Assembly (NCBI RefSeq): GCF_900177625.1
Contig: NZ_FXAU01000002.1
Coordinates: 457,707 to 521,706, forward strand
DNA length: 64,000 nucleotides
Source of the DNA: Sphingobacterium psychroaquaticum
Lineage (GTDB): Bacteria > Bacteroidota > Bacteroidia > Sphingobacteriales > Sphingobacteriaceae
Direction of reading: 5' to 3'
In this document: one piece after another, positions 6,970 to 14,586 of the stretch
How positions within the stretch are numbered: the first letter of the stretch is position 1
Layout of the letters: every line of letters starts with the position of its first letter
The notes under the pieces: model-generated
Database searches by the model: none
What the model was told of the DNA's origin: nothing
The model's input: the letters and a program-made list of their open reading frames with translations, nothing else
Made by a program: the position numbers and the translations under genes

Positions 6970-8253
6970 ATGGATAATTTAATCAACTTCTTTTCTTTCA
7001 ATGACCCTAACATCAATTACGTTGTACTCGGGAGCATTCTGCTTTCGGTAAGTGCTGCTATTGTAGGTTCGTTTATTGTATTGAAAAAAAAATCTCTTGT
7101 GGGTGATGCCGTTTCGCATTCGGTTTTACCGGGAATCTGTGCCGCTTTTCTATTTGCAGGGACTAAAAATATTTCCGTGATGCTTATCGGTGCATTTGCA
7201 TCGGGATGGCTATCATTGGTTACTATAGACTACATTACCGCTAAATCAAAAATCAAAAAAGATGCCGCCATCGGGTTGGTGCTTTCCGTGTTTTTCGCCC
7301 TGGGTATTGTTATGATGACTTACATACAGCAATCAGGTAATGCTGCACAGAGTGGTCTGGATCGTTTTATATTCGGGAAAGCCGCTACGCTGGTCGGTAG
7401 CGATTTGATAACGTTCTCCATTATTGCCGTAGTGTTGATTGTGGCTACACTTGCTTTTTTCAAAGAATTTACCATTATCGCTTTTGATGAACATTATGCC
7501 GAAGTATTGGGATTGCCCGTTCGGAAATTAGACCTTTTATTGACCAGCCTTACCGTGTTGGCTGTGGTAACGGGAATTACTGCTGTAGGCGTGGTTTTGA
7601 TGGCAGCGATGTTGATTACACCAGCCGCAGCCGCACGATACTGGACACATAATATCAGGCGGATGGTTGGATTGGCAGCTATATTCGGAGCTGTATCAGG
7701 ATTGGCTGGAGCTTATATTTCCTATATCGCTCCGGCGATGCCTACAGGACCGTGGATGGTAGTAGTTTCGTCATTGATTGCCTTTTTTTCTTTCTTTTTT
7801 GCTCCCTTGGGAATTGTTCCCAAAACAATGAAGCGAAATAAAAACAGTCGTACAATGATGGATGAAAATATATTGAAACTGTTTTATCAAATCGGTGAAA
7901 AAGGAAATGATTTTAGCAAAAAAAGAACTGTAGATGAACTGTTGGATTTCCGAAAAATGCACCCGGCTCAATTGAAATCGGGATTGAACAGACTAAATCG
8001 TCAAAATCTGGTGGTAAAGGATAGTTTAAATTGGCAACTGACTGAAAGCGGTCTTGAAAAAGCAAAAAAGATAGTAAGGTTGCATCGCTTATGGGAATTA
8101 TATCTGACCAATTATATGGACATAGCTCCTGACCACGTACACAATAATGCCGAAGAAATGGAGCATTACATCACACCCGAACTGGAAAAACAATTAGAAA
8201 AATATTTGGAGAACCCGGAAACAGATCCGCACGGAACTGTAATTCCGAAATAA
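6970..8253 (+). CDS. Metal ABC transporter permease fused to a DtxR-like regulator domain
   Basis: Residues 1 to about 285 form an ABC-3 permease with eight or nine membrane segments. Residues about 297-427 form a cytoplasmic DtxR/MntR-like unit: a winged helix (RTVDELLDFRKMHPAQLKSG, then a wing ending WQLTESG) and a metal-binding dimerisation helix with HRLWELYL, AEEMEHY and DPHGTVIP. The MntR-type His and Glu-x-x-Glu-His ligands are all kept. The domain could sense internal metal and gate transport, or bind DNA at the membrane; both are inference. Related fusions occur in Bacteroidota as far as I recall. The separate short regulator at 4690-5079 lacks exactly these ligands. Confidence 0.9.
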   Translation: MDNLINFFSFNDPNINYVVLGSILLSVSAAIVGSFIVLKKKSLVGDAVSHSVLPGICAAFLFAGTKNISVMLIGAFASGWLSLVTIDYITAKSKIKKDAAIGLVLSVFFALGIVMMTYIQQSGNAAQSGLDRFIFGKAATLVGSDLITFSIIAVVLIVATLAFFKEFTIIAFDEHYAEVLGLPVRKLDLLLTSLTVLAVVTGITAVGVVLMAAMLITPAAAARYWTHNIRRMVGLAAIFGAVSGLAGAYISYIAPAMPTGPWMVVVSSLIAFFSFFFAPLGIVPKTMKRNKNSRTMMDENILKLFYQIGEKGNDFSKKRTVDELLDFRKMHPAQLKSGLNRLNRQNLVVKDSLNWQLTESGLEKAKKIVRLHRLWELYLTNYMDIAPDHVHNNAEEMEHYITPELEKQLEKYLENPETDPHGTVIPK

Positions 8254-8268
8254 TAGAAAACTGAAAAA

Positions 8269-9168
8269 ATGATAGCGTTTTGGATTATATTAACGGGGGC
8301 ATTGGTCGCTATTTCCTGCGGATTGCTGGGTAGTTTTTTGGTGCTTCGCAAAATGAGTATGGTAGGCGATGCTATTAGCCACGCTGTATTGCCGGGTATT
8401 GTCATTGCTTTTTTATGGAGTGGCAGTCGAGATACGCTTCCGATGCTTTTGGGTGCGGGAGCCACGGGATTACTGGCTACTTTCATTATTGAATACCTAC
8501 ACCGTAAAGCCCGTTTACAGACGGATGCTTCTATCGGGATTGTGTTTACTTTTATGTTTGCCGTGGGCATTATACTCATCAGCACCTTTGCCGGAAAAAT
8601 TGATCTGGATCAGGATTGTGTTCTTTATGGAGAACTCGCTTATGTTCCCATTAATCTTTGGATACTTCCAGATGGCACAAGTATTGGTCCCAAACCTGTG
8701 TACATACTTTCGGTAGTGTTATTGCTCGTTATACTGTTTATCTATTTCGGGTACAAAGAGTTGAAACTGACTTCATTCGACCCGTCATTTGCATCTGCGA
8801 TCGGGATTTCTACTGCATTATGGCACTACCTGCTGATGGCGGCTGTGTCTTTTACAACTGTGAGTGCGTTTGAATCCGTTGGTGCGATATTGGTCATTAC
8901 GTTTCTTATTGGTCCGCCTGCAACGGCTTATTTGCTGACGGAAAACTTAAAGAAAATGCTTTTTATTACTGTCGGTATCGGTATCCTGGTTTCATTTACC
9001 GGATATTGGCTGGCGTATTGGCTCAATGCTTCCATTGCCGGATGTATGGCGTTAATGACAGGTGTTGTGTTTGCTGTTGTTTTTGTTTACACGAAGTTTG
9101 TGGTAAAATATAAGAAAAGGAAGCTAATTGAAAATGAACTTTCTCAATTACAGGAAAGCAATGTTTAA
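8269..9168 (+). CDS. Second metal ABC transporter permease
   Basis: A 299-residue ABC-3 family permease with about eight hydrophobic segments and the family loop MSMVGDAISHAVLPG near the N-terminus. The matching loop in the first permease is KSLVGDAVSHSVLPG, so the two probably form a heterodimeric channel. This one has no DtxR-like extension; its C-terminus ends soon after the last membrane segment in a basic tail. It starts 15 bases after the fused permease and is part of the same operon. Confidence 0.92.
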   Translation: MIAFWIILTGALVAISCGLLGSFLVLRKMSMVGDAISHAVLPGIVIAFLWSGSRDTLPMLLGAGATGLLATFIIEYLHRKARLQTDASIGIVFTFMFAVGIILISTFAGKIDLDQDCVLYGELAYVPINLWILPDGTSIGPKPVYILSVVLLLVILFIYFGYKELKLTSFDPSFASAIGISTALWHYLLMAAVSFTTVSAFESVGAILVITFLIGPPATAYLLTENLKKMLFITVGIGILVSFTGYWLAYWLNASIAGCMALMTGVVFAVVFVYTKFVVKYKKRKLIENELSQLQESNV

Positions 9169-9184
9169 TTAAAATATTTTGAAA

Positions 9185-9997
9185 ATGAATTACAAAATCA
9201 GATTTATAGGAATAAGTGCCATTGGAATAATGTTATTGGCGGGATGTAACAATAAAACACAAAAAGAAAACAAGAATCAAACCTCTGAAGAAATAAAAGA
9301 AAACAGCATTTTGGTATCTCCCGTGGAACACTCCAAAGCCTTTCCGGGAGCAACACTGAAAATATCGGATATTCAAACAACAGAAACAAGCTCTCCTGAT
9401 TCAGTTTTATTCAAAGTGAATTATGGTATCGAAAACTTTACGCTTACCGAAGCTACCGAAGACCATAACACACATCATCTGGCAAATTCGCACGACGGAC
9501 AGCATATCCATTTTATTTTGGACAACTCTCCTTATACAGCTTTGTACAAACCGGCACACGATGTGAAATTGAAAAAAGGTACAGAACATTACCTGCTGTC
9601 TTTCCTTTCCCGATCTTACCACGAATCCATAAAAGAATCCGGTGCTTTCGTATTGAAACGTTTTAAAATAACCGAAGACGGTAAGTTTCAGGAATTGGAA
9701 TTACCCAAAACACCTATGTTGTTTTACAGCCGTCCGAAAGGTGAATATACAGGAAACGACACCAAAGCTGTGCTTTTAGATTTTTATATACTGAACACTG
9801 AACTTTCTAAAGATGGAAATAAAGTCAAGGCGGAAATCAACGGCGAATCGTTTATGTTGGACAACTGGCAACCATACAAAATAGAGGGCTTACCACTTGG
9901 CGAAAACAGGATAAAGCTGACTTTGGTGGATGCTTCAGGAAATGCTTTAATGGGCGAAAATACTTCGATTGAAAGGACAGTTGTTTTGAAGAAATAA
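9185..9997 (+). CDS. His-rich lipoprotein of unknown function, last gene of the metal importer operon
   Basis: A 270-residue secreted protein with a lipobox (IMLLAGC) and a charged linker. The centre holds a His-rich patch, DHNTHHLANSHDGQHIHF, followed by further His in PAHDVKL, TEHYLL and SYHES. The C-terminal part looks like an Ig/beta-sandwich domain (LGENRIKLTLVDASGNAL). Sixteen bases after the second permease, it may hand metal to the importer or buffer it in the periplasm; that is inference from the His content and position. ATG at 9185 is preferred to TTG at 9179. Confidence 0.75.
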   Translation: MNYKIRFIGISAIGIMLLAGCNNKTQKENKNQTSEEIKENSILVSPVEHSKAFPGATLKISDIQTTETSSPDSVLFKVNYGIENFTLTEATEDHNTHHLANSHDGQHIHFILDNSPYTALYKPAHDVKLKKGTEHYLLSFLSRSYHESIKESGAFVLKRFKITEDGKFQELELPKTPMLFYSRPKGEYTGNDTKAVLLDFYILNTELSKDGNKVKAEINGESFMLDNWQPYKIEGLPLGENRIKLTLVDASGNALMGENTSIERTVVLKK

Positions 9998-10023
9998 ACC
10001 GATTGACTTATTGCATTGAATCG

Positions 10024-10066
10024 TAGCTGAACCGAAATTACAAATGAGGTTCAGCTATTTCTTTTT
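10024..10066 (+). terminator. Terminator of the metal importer operon
   Basis: TAGCTGAACC (10024-10033) pairs perfectly with GGTTCAGCTA (10048-10057) and is followed by TTTCTTTTT. The hairpin overlaps the end of the convergent repressor gene. Confidence 0.75.
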
Positions 10067-10723
10067 ACGTTTCTTACTCACAAGTAATTTATCGCAAACT
10101 TTGCTGCTTAGCATCTCGTTTTCCTTACTACCATAGCTTATAGCCATACTACCATCAAAAGGTTCAATTTGCTTTATTTTGAGTTCAAGCCCTAAAGAAA
10201 GTTCACGGCTGGTCAGGAATTTTAATAAATCTTCAGAAGACGGCTGTACTGCCATAAAAGTAACCGTATCACCAACTTTGCAATCGCTTAATTTAACGTA
10301 ACTATCTGATGCAATATTACCCTCGGCATCGGGGATAGGCGAACCGTGTGGATCTACTTTCGGGAAGCCGAGTAATTCATCCATCTTTTCAAAAAATTCG
10401 GGTGCTTGAATATGTTCTATCTGTTCCGCTATATTATGAACTTGTTCCCAGCCGAATCCCATCTTTTCAACCAGATACATTTCCGTTAATCTGTGTTTTC
10501 TTATAATGAGTGCTGCCAGTTTTTTTCCTTCATCAGTTAGTTTCAGTGGTTTGTAACTTTCATAAACTACCAATTCCTTTTCTGCCAGCCTTTTCATCAT
10601 ACTGTTTACCGTAGGCATTTTAATATCCAACTGCTTACTGATGTCGTTGACACTCGCTTCTCCTTTTAAGCTGGTCAAATTATATAAAACCTTCAGGTAA
10701 TTTTCTTCCGTATGTGATATCAT
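10055..10723 (-). CDS. DtxR/MntR-family metal-dependent transcriptional repressor
   Basis: A full-length 222-residue member: winged helix at about 1-70 (EASVNDISKQLDIKMPTVNS), a metal-binding dimerisation domain (RKHRLTEMYL, AEQIEH, VDPHGSPIP) and a C-terminal FeoA/SH3-like domain (residues about 145-215). The His and Glu-x-x-Glu-His ligands are present, so it should bind DNA when loaded with Mn or Fe. It is divergent from the TonB receptor gene. Two palindromes in the shared promoter region fit autoregulation and repression of the receptor, and a related site precedes the ABC importer. Confidence 0.92.
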   Translation of the reverse strand: MISHTEENYLKVLYNLTSLKGEASVNDISKQLDIKMPTVNSMMKRLAEKELVVYESYKPLKLTDEGKKLAALIIRKHRLTEMYLVEKMGFGWEQVHNIAEQIEHIQAPEFFEKMDELLGFPKVDPHGSPIPDAEGNIASDSYVKLSDCKVGDTVTFMAVQPSSEDLLKFLTSRELSLGLELKIKQIEPFDGSMAISYGSKENEMLSSKVCDKLLVSKKRKKK

Positions 10724-10727
10724 AAGG

Positions 10728-10735
10728 CAAAAGTA
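10728..10735 (-). promoter_or_regulatory. -7 box of the DtxR-family repressor gene
   Basis: CAAAAGTA on the plus strand reads TACTTTTG on the minus strand, an exact TAnnTTTG match. It lies only five bases before the start codon, so the message would be nearly leaderless if this box is used. Confidence 0.35.
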
Positions 10736-10741
10736 TCAAAT

Positions 10742-10757
10742 ATTAGTGCTACCTAAC
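10742..10757. promoter_or_regulatory. DtxR-type operator ATTAG-N6-CTAAC, proximal to the repressor gene
   Basis: Half-sites ATTAG and CTAAC flank six bases, the same layout as the sites at 10779-10794 and 5173-5188. It lies just upstream of the repressor's own -7 box, which fits autoregulation. Confidence 0.6.
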
Positions 10758-10775
10758 AACAAAGTTAGAAATTAT

Positions 10776-10806
10776 TTTGTTAGTATCATCTAACTTACTA
10801 ATTTTG
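10776..10806 (+). promoter_or_regulatory. TonB receptor promoter with embedded DtxR-type operator
   Basis: TTTG at 10776-10779 and TAATTTTG at 10799-10806 are 19 bases apart, the standard Bacteroidota -33/-7 spacing. The perfect palindrome GTTAG-TATCAT-CTAAC (10779-10794) fills the spacer, so bound repressor would block the polymerase. Transcription would start about 130 bases before the receptor gene. Confidence 0.7.
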
Positions 10807-10945
10807 CAAGACTAAATTTTAAATATAGATAGTCAAAACAATATGAGAGATACAAACCTTTTCCATTACCCCAATAGCCCATAAACGTAATCCTACTCTT
10901 AACATTTTTAAACTTTTCAATAATCATTTAATAATTAAAATATCA

Positions 10946-13228
10946 ATGAAACATTTACTCAGTATAGTCTTTGCACTATTCTCTGTCTGTGCAATAGCCC
11001 AAACAGGTAAAATATCCGGTAAAATATCAGATGTAACAGGTACATCTCTCGACGCAACATCTATCCGTATTCCAAAATTAAAAATTGGAACAACTTCGGA
11101 TAATCAGGGAAATTATGTTTTGGAAAACGTACCCTTTGGAACTTGGGAAATTGAAGTAAACCATATCAGTTATAGTATTTACAAAGAAACTATAACAGTA
11201 AACAGTGAATCTGTTTCTAAAGACTTTACGCTTGATGAAAAATCAAGTGAATTAGGAGAAGTTGTTATTACAGCAACAATGAAAGAAGTATCCAAACTGG
11301 AAAGCCCTGTGCCTGTAGAAGTTTATACCTCAAAATTCTTCAAGGCTAATCCTACGCCTTCGCTCTTTGATGCACTCCAAAATATAAATGGTGTACGTCC
11401 GCAGCTAAACTGTAATGTTTGTAATACGGGCGATATTCATATCAACGGATTGGAAGGACCTTACACAATGATATTGATAGACGGAATGCCTATTGTCAGT
11501 GGTCTATCAACTGTGTACGGATTAAGCGGAATACCGCAAGCCCTGATTGACCGTATCGAAGTAGTAAAAGGACCCGCTTCTACCCTGTACGGTAGTGAGG
11601 CTGTTGGTGGTCTGATTAACGTTATTACAAAAAGACCGGGTAATGCTCCTATCATTTCAGCCGATGTATTTGGTACGACTTGGGCAGAGGTAAATGCAGA
11701 TTTAGCAGCCAAATTTTCCGTAGGGAAAAAAGCTCAATCGCTTTTAGGCGTAAACTATTTCAATTACAGCAACCCTATTGACAATAACAATGACAACTTT
11801 ACGGATGTTACCTTGCAAAACCGAATTTCAGTATTCAATAAATGGAGCTTTGACAGAAAAGACAATAGGGTTTTTACTCTGGCAGGAAGATACGTATATG
11901 AAGACCGTTGGGGTGGAGAAATGAATTGGGAAAAGAAATACAGAGGTGGTGATGAAGTGTATGGAGAAAGCATTTATACCAGCCGTTGGGAGCTTATGGG
12001 AAATTATCAGCTTCCTGTAAGTGAAAAGATATTTTTCCAATTCAGTGCTAACGGACACGATCAAAATTCAGTTTATGGAAACACTCCCTATATGGCTGAC
12101 CAGAAAATAGCTTTTGGACAGTTGACGTGGTTTAAAACATTGGGAAAACACGATTTATTGACAGGTCTTGCATACCGTTACACTTATTATGATGATAATA
12201 CACCAGCAACCGCTGATGCAGCAGATTTAGACAAAAACAAACCGACACATACCAATCTGCCAGGAATATTTATACAGGATGAGATAACATTTAATGACAA
12301 TAACAAGGTATTATTGGGGATGAGATATGACTATAACTCGCTTCACGGAAGTATCCTTACCCCTCGTGTGAATTATAAATGGAGTTCTGAAAATAAAAAC
12401 AATGTTTTACGCTTAGGTTTTGGTAACGGTTACCGTGTAGCCAATGTGTTTACGGAAGATCACGCTGCACTGACCGGTGCAAGGGAAGTAGTTTTTATCA
12501 ACGATCTTAAACCGGAAACTTCCTGGAATGGTAACCTGAACTTTGTAAAAAAGATAAACGCAGGGAACACCTTTATCGGTTTAGATGCTACTGCTTTCTA
12601 TACCTATTTTACCAACAAGATTATAGCTGATTATGATACAGATCCAAATAAGATCATCTATGATAACTTAGACGGACACGCTGTATCTCAAGGTATTTCC
12701 TTAAACATTGATGTTGTTTTTCCTAATGGATTAAAAATTTTAGCAGGAGCCACGGCAATGGATGTGTACAGTAAAGAAGAAGGTGAAAAAGTAAGACAAT
12801 TATTTACAGAGAAATTTACAGGAACATGGAACATTGGTTATACTTTTAGAAATATCGGATTGACGATTGACTATACAGGAAACTTATATGGCCCGATGCG
12901 TTTACCACTGTTAAGCGATACTGATCCACGTAGTGAATATTCTCCTTGGTGGAGCATACAGAATATTCAATTAACCAAGAAAATCGGAAAGAACATAGAA
13001 ATATATGGTGGTGTTAAAAACCTTTTGAACTGGACTCCCAACAAAGGAAATCCGTTTATCATAGCAAGAGCCAATGATCCTTTTGACCAAAATGTACAAT
13101 TTGATGGTAACGGACAGGCGATGGTAACACCGGATAATCCTTACGGATTAACATTTGACCCATCTTATGTATATGGTCCCAACCAAGGAATAAGAGGGTT
13201 TTTGGGCTTCCGCTACAACCTTTTTTAA
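10946..13228 (+). CDS. TonB-dependent outer-membrane receptor, probably for a metal or metal complex
   Basis: A 760-residue receptor with a signal peptide (cleavage near AIAQ, residue 19), a CarboxypepD_reg-like N-terminal domain (about 22-105), a plug domain (about 115-225, with ILIDGMPIVSGLS and VKGPASTLYGSEAVGGLIN) and a C-terminal barrel ending in Phe. It has no SusD partner, so it is not a glycan importer. The operator inside its promoter and the facing DtxR-type repressor suggest it brings a scarce metal across the outer membrane for the ABC importer. The Cys pair in LNCNVCNTG of the plug could bind metal. The substrate is inferred. Confidence 0.9.
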   Translation: MKHLLSIVFALFSVCAIAQTGKISGKISDVTGTSLDATSIRIPKLKIGTTSDNQGNYVLENVPFGTWEIEVNHISYSIYKETITVNSESVSKDFTLDEKSSELGEVVITATMKEVSKLESPVPVEVYTSKFFKANPTPSLFDALQNINGVRPQLNCNVCNTGDIHINGLEGPYTMILIDGMPIVSGLSTVYGLSGIPQALIDRIEVVKGPASTLYGSEAVGGLINVITKRPGNAPIISADVFGTTWAEVNADLAAKFSVGKKAQSLLGVNYFNYSNPIDNNNDNFTDVTLQNRISVFNKWSFDRKDNRVFTLAGRYVYEDRWGGEMNWEKKYRGGDEVYGESIYTSRWELMGNYQLPVSEKIFFQFSANGHDQNSVYGNTPYMADQKIAFGQLTWFKTLGKHDLLTGLAYRYTYYDDNTPATADAADLDKNKPTHTNLPGIFIQDEITFNDNNKVLLGMRYDYNSLHGSILTPRVNYKWSSENKNNVLRLGFGNGYRVANVFTEDHAALTGAREVVFINDLKPETSWNGNLNFVKKINAGNTFIGLDATAFYTYFTNKIIADYDTDPNKIIYDNLDGHAVSQGISLNIDVVFPNGLKILAGATAMDVYSKEEGEKVRQLFTEKFTGTWNIGYTFRNIGLTIDYTGNLYGPMRLPLLSDTDPRSEYSPWWSIQNIQLTKKIGKNIEIYGGVKNLLNWTPNKGNPFIIARANDPFDQNVQFDGNGQAMVTPDNPYGLTFDPSYVYGPNQGIRGFLGFRYNLF

Positions 13229-13242
13229 TTGAGCGTTCAAGA

Positions 13243-13710
13243 ATGAAGAGATTTGGATTAGTTATTATTATGATTTTCTGTTTGGGTGGTATCGCTACCG
13301 CCCAAACAGAATCTTTTGCTATTGAAGATGTCGATAGCATTATGCAAACCAAGCAGAAACCAATACTTATACTGCTTTCCACCGATTGGTGTAAATACTG
13401 CCAGATGCAGAAAAACCAATTGGCAAAAAACAAAGACTTTCAGAAACAAGCGGATAACTTCTATTATATAATATTCAATGCCGAAAGTAAGGACTCTATT
13501 GTATTTAACCAAAAGACCTTTCAATACAAAGCTACAGGATTATCATCAGGTATTCACGAACTTGCTATTGCCCTGAACGGATCAGAGAATATAGGTTTCC
13601 CGACCTGGGTTTTACTGGATAGTAAATATCAGGTTCTATTCAGATATAATGGAGTATTAAAGCCTTTAGAGATTAAGGAATTACTAAAAGCTATTGAAGA
13701 GTCCAGATAA
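13243..13710 (+). CDS. Secreted thioredoxin-fold protein with CxxC motif
   Basis: A 155-residue protein with a signal peptide (FGLVIIMIFCLGGIATAQ) and a thioredoxin fold. The active-site region is STDWCKYCQMQKNQLA, a CKYC motif, and the cis-Pro region is GFPTWVLLDS. It should act in the periplasm as a thiol-disulfide oxidoreductase. It starts 14 bases after the TonB receptor, so the two are co-transcribed. It may keep cysteines of the receptor or another envelope metal protein reduced; that is inference. Confidence 0.85.
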   Translation: MKRFGLVIIMIFCLGGIATAQTESFAIEDVDSIMQTKQKPILILLSTDWCKYCQMQKNQLAKNKDFQKQADNFYYIIFNAESKDSIVFNQKTFQYKATGLSSGIHELAIALNGSENIGFPTWVLLDSKYQVLFRYNGVLKPLEIKELLKAIEESR

Positions 13711-13756
13711 AGCTTCTTAAATGCATTGGTCTATTTTCTCACATTTGATAAAAGCT

Positions 13757-14581
13757 ATGGATATAACCTATAACAGAATACTACACAAACTTGAACACGA
13801 TATTCAGGATATTGAAATTGAATCGGATTATTCCATACAACGTATTGAAATCATCATAGAACTTATTGTTGGCTCTTTGTCTGAAGTAAAAGAGTACGTT
13901 TTGAAGAACGGATTTAAGAATACTGACGTTGAAATTCATTTTTTCAAACATCAAAAACCTGCTATTGTAGCAAAGCTCATCTACTACAATGCCATTTACA
14001 AAATCGAAACAAAGAAACCAAACGATACAAAAGCTATCAGGAAATACCTCAATGAAGAATTGAAAAAGCTAAAAAGGTATTTTGACAATAATCTTGAATT
14101 TTATAAATATTACCGCACTAACAACTCATTTATTGATGAAAAGCTGTTCCTTCGGGGCAGACACGATATAAAACTGACATTGGATACGGTTTACTTTGAA
14201 ACTGATCATAGATTTTCCACCTCTCACGACTATAAGGCAGCAAAGATTATAGCTAATGACCTGATACAAGTTTATATTGAAGACCAACTGAATAATAACA
14301 ATCAGCAGAAATCACTTTACCGTTCTTCCTTAAATTGGACAGAAAGCAAAACTGCATTAACCGAATTGATTTATGCACTGCATTCACAAGGTGCTTTTGG
14401 AAATGCAGATATAATAGCTATCGCCAAAACATTTGAAAACACTTTCAATATTAGTTTGGGCGATTTCTATCATACATTTATGGAACTTAAATCCCGAAAA
14501 ATAAACCGGACTAAATTCCTTGACAGCTTACGTGACGCTTTGATCAGAAAGATGGATGAAGATGACGAAAGGATAAACTAA
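13757..14581 (+). CDS. RteC-domain regulator, first copy
   Basis: A 274-residue protein of the RteC family, which in CTnDOT activates the excision operon. The motifs shared with the second copy at 30530-31375 include FFKHQKPAIVAKLIYYN (the other copy has FFKNIKPQVLGKLIYYN), FYKYYRT, the FSTSHDYK/FSTYYDNK pair, and NWTESKTALTELIYALHSQG. I chose the ATG at 13757 because it aligns with the start of the second copy; an in-frame ATG at 13721 would add 12 residues. It sits at the cargo/backbone junction on the strand opposite to the backbone, convergent with the big helicase gene (5 bases apart). Confidence 0.85.
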   Translation: MDITYNRILHKLEHDIQDIEIESDYSIQRIEIIIELIVGSLSEVKEYVLKNGFKNTDVEIHFFKHQKPAIVAKLIYYNAIYKIETKKPNDTKAIRKYLNEELKKLKRYFDNNLEFYKYYRTNNSFIDEKLFLRGRHDIKLTLDTVYFETDHRFSTSHDYKAAKIIANDLIQVYIEDQLNNNNQQKSLYRSSLNWTESKTALTELIYALHSQGAFGNADIIAIAKTFENTFNISLGDFYHTFMELKSRKINRTKFLDSLRDALIRKMDEDDERIN

Positions 14582-14586
14582 GATCC

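Noticed and set aside
10843..10884. 13-codon reading frame MRDTNLFHYPNSP in the TonB receptor leader
   Set aside because: It is short, has no clear ribosome-binding site, and shows no amino-acid run or pairing hairpins that would mark a leader peptide.
13721..13756. Upstream ATG start for the first rteC
   Set aside because: The 12 extra residues have no match in the second RteC, which aligns from the ATG at 13757.
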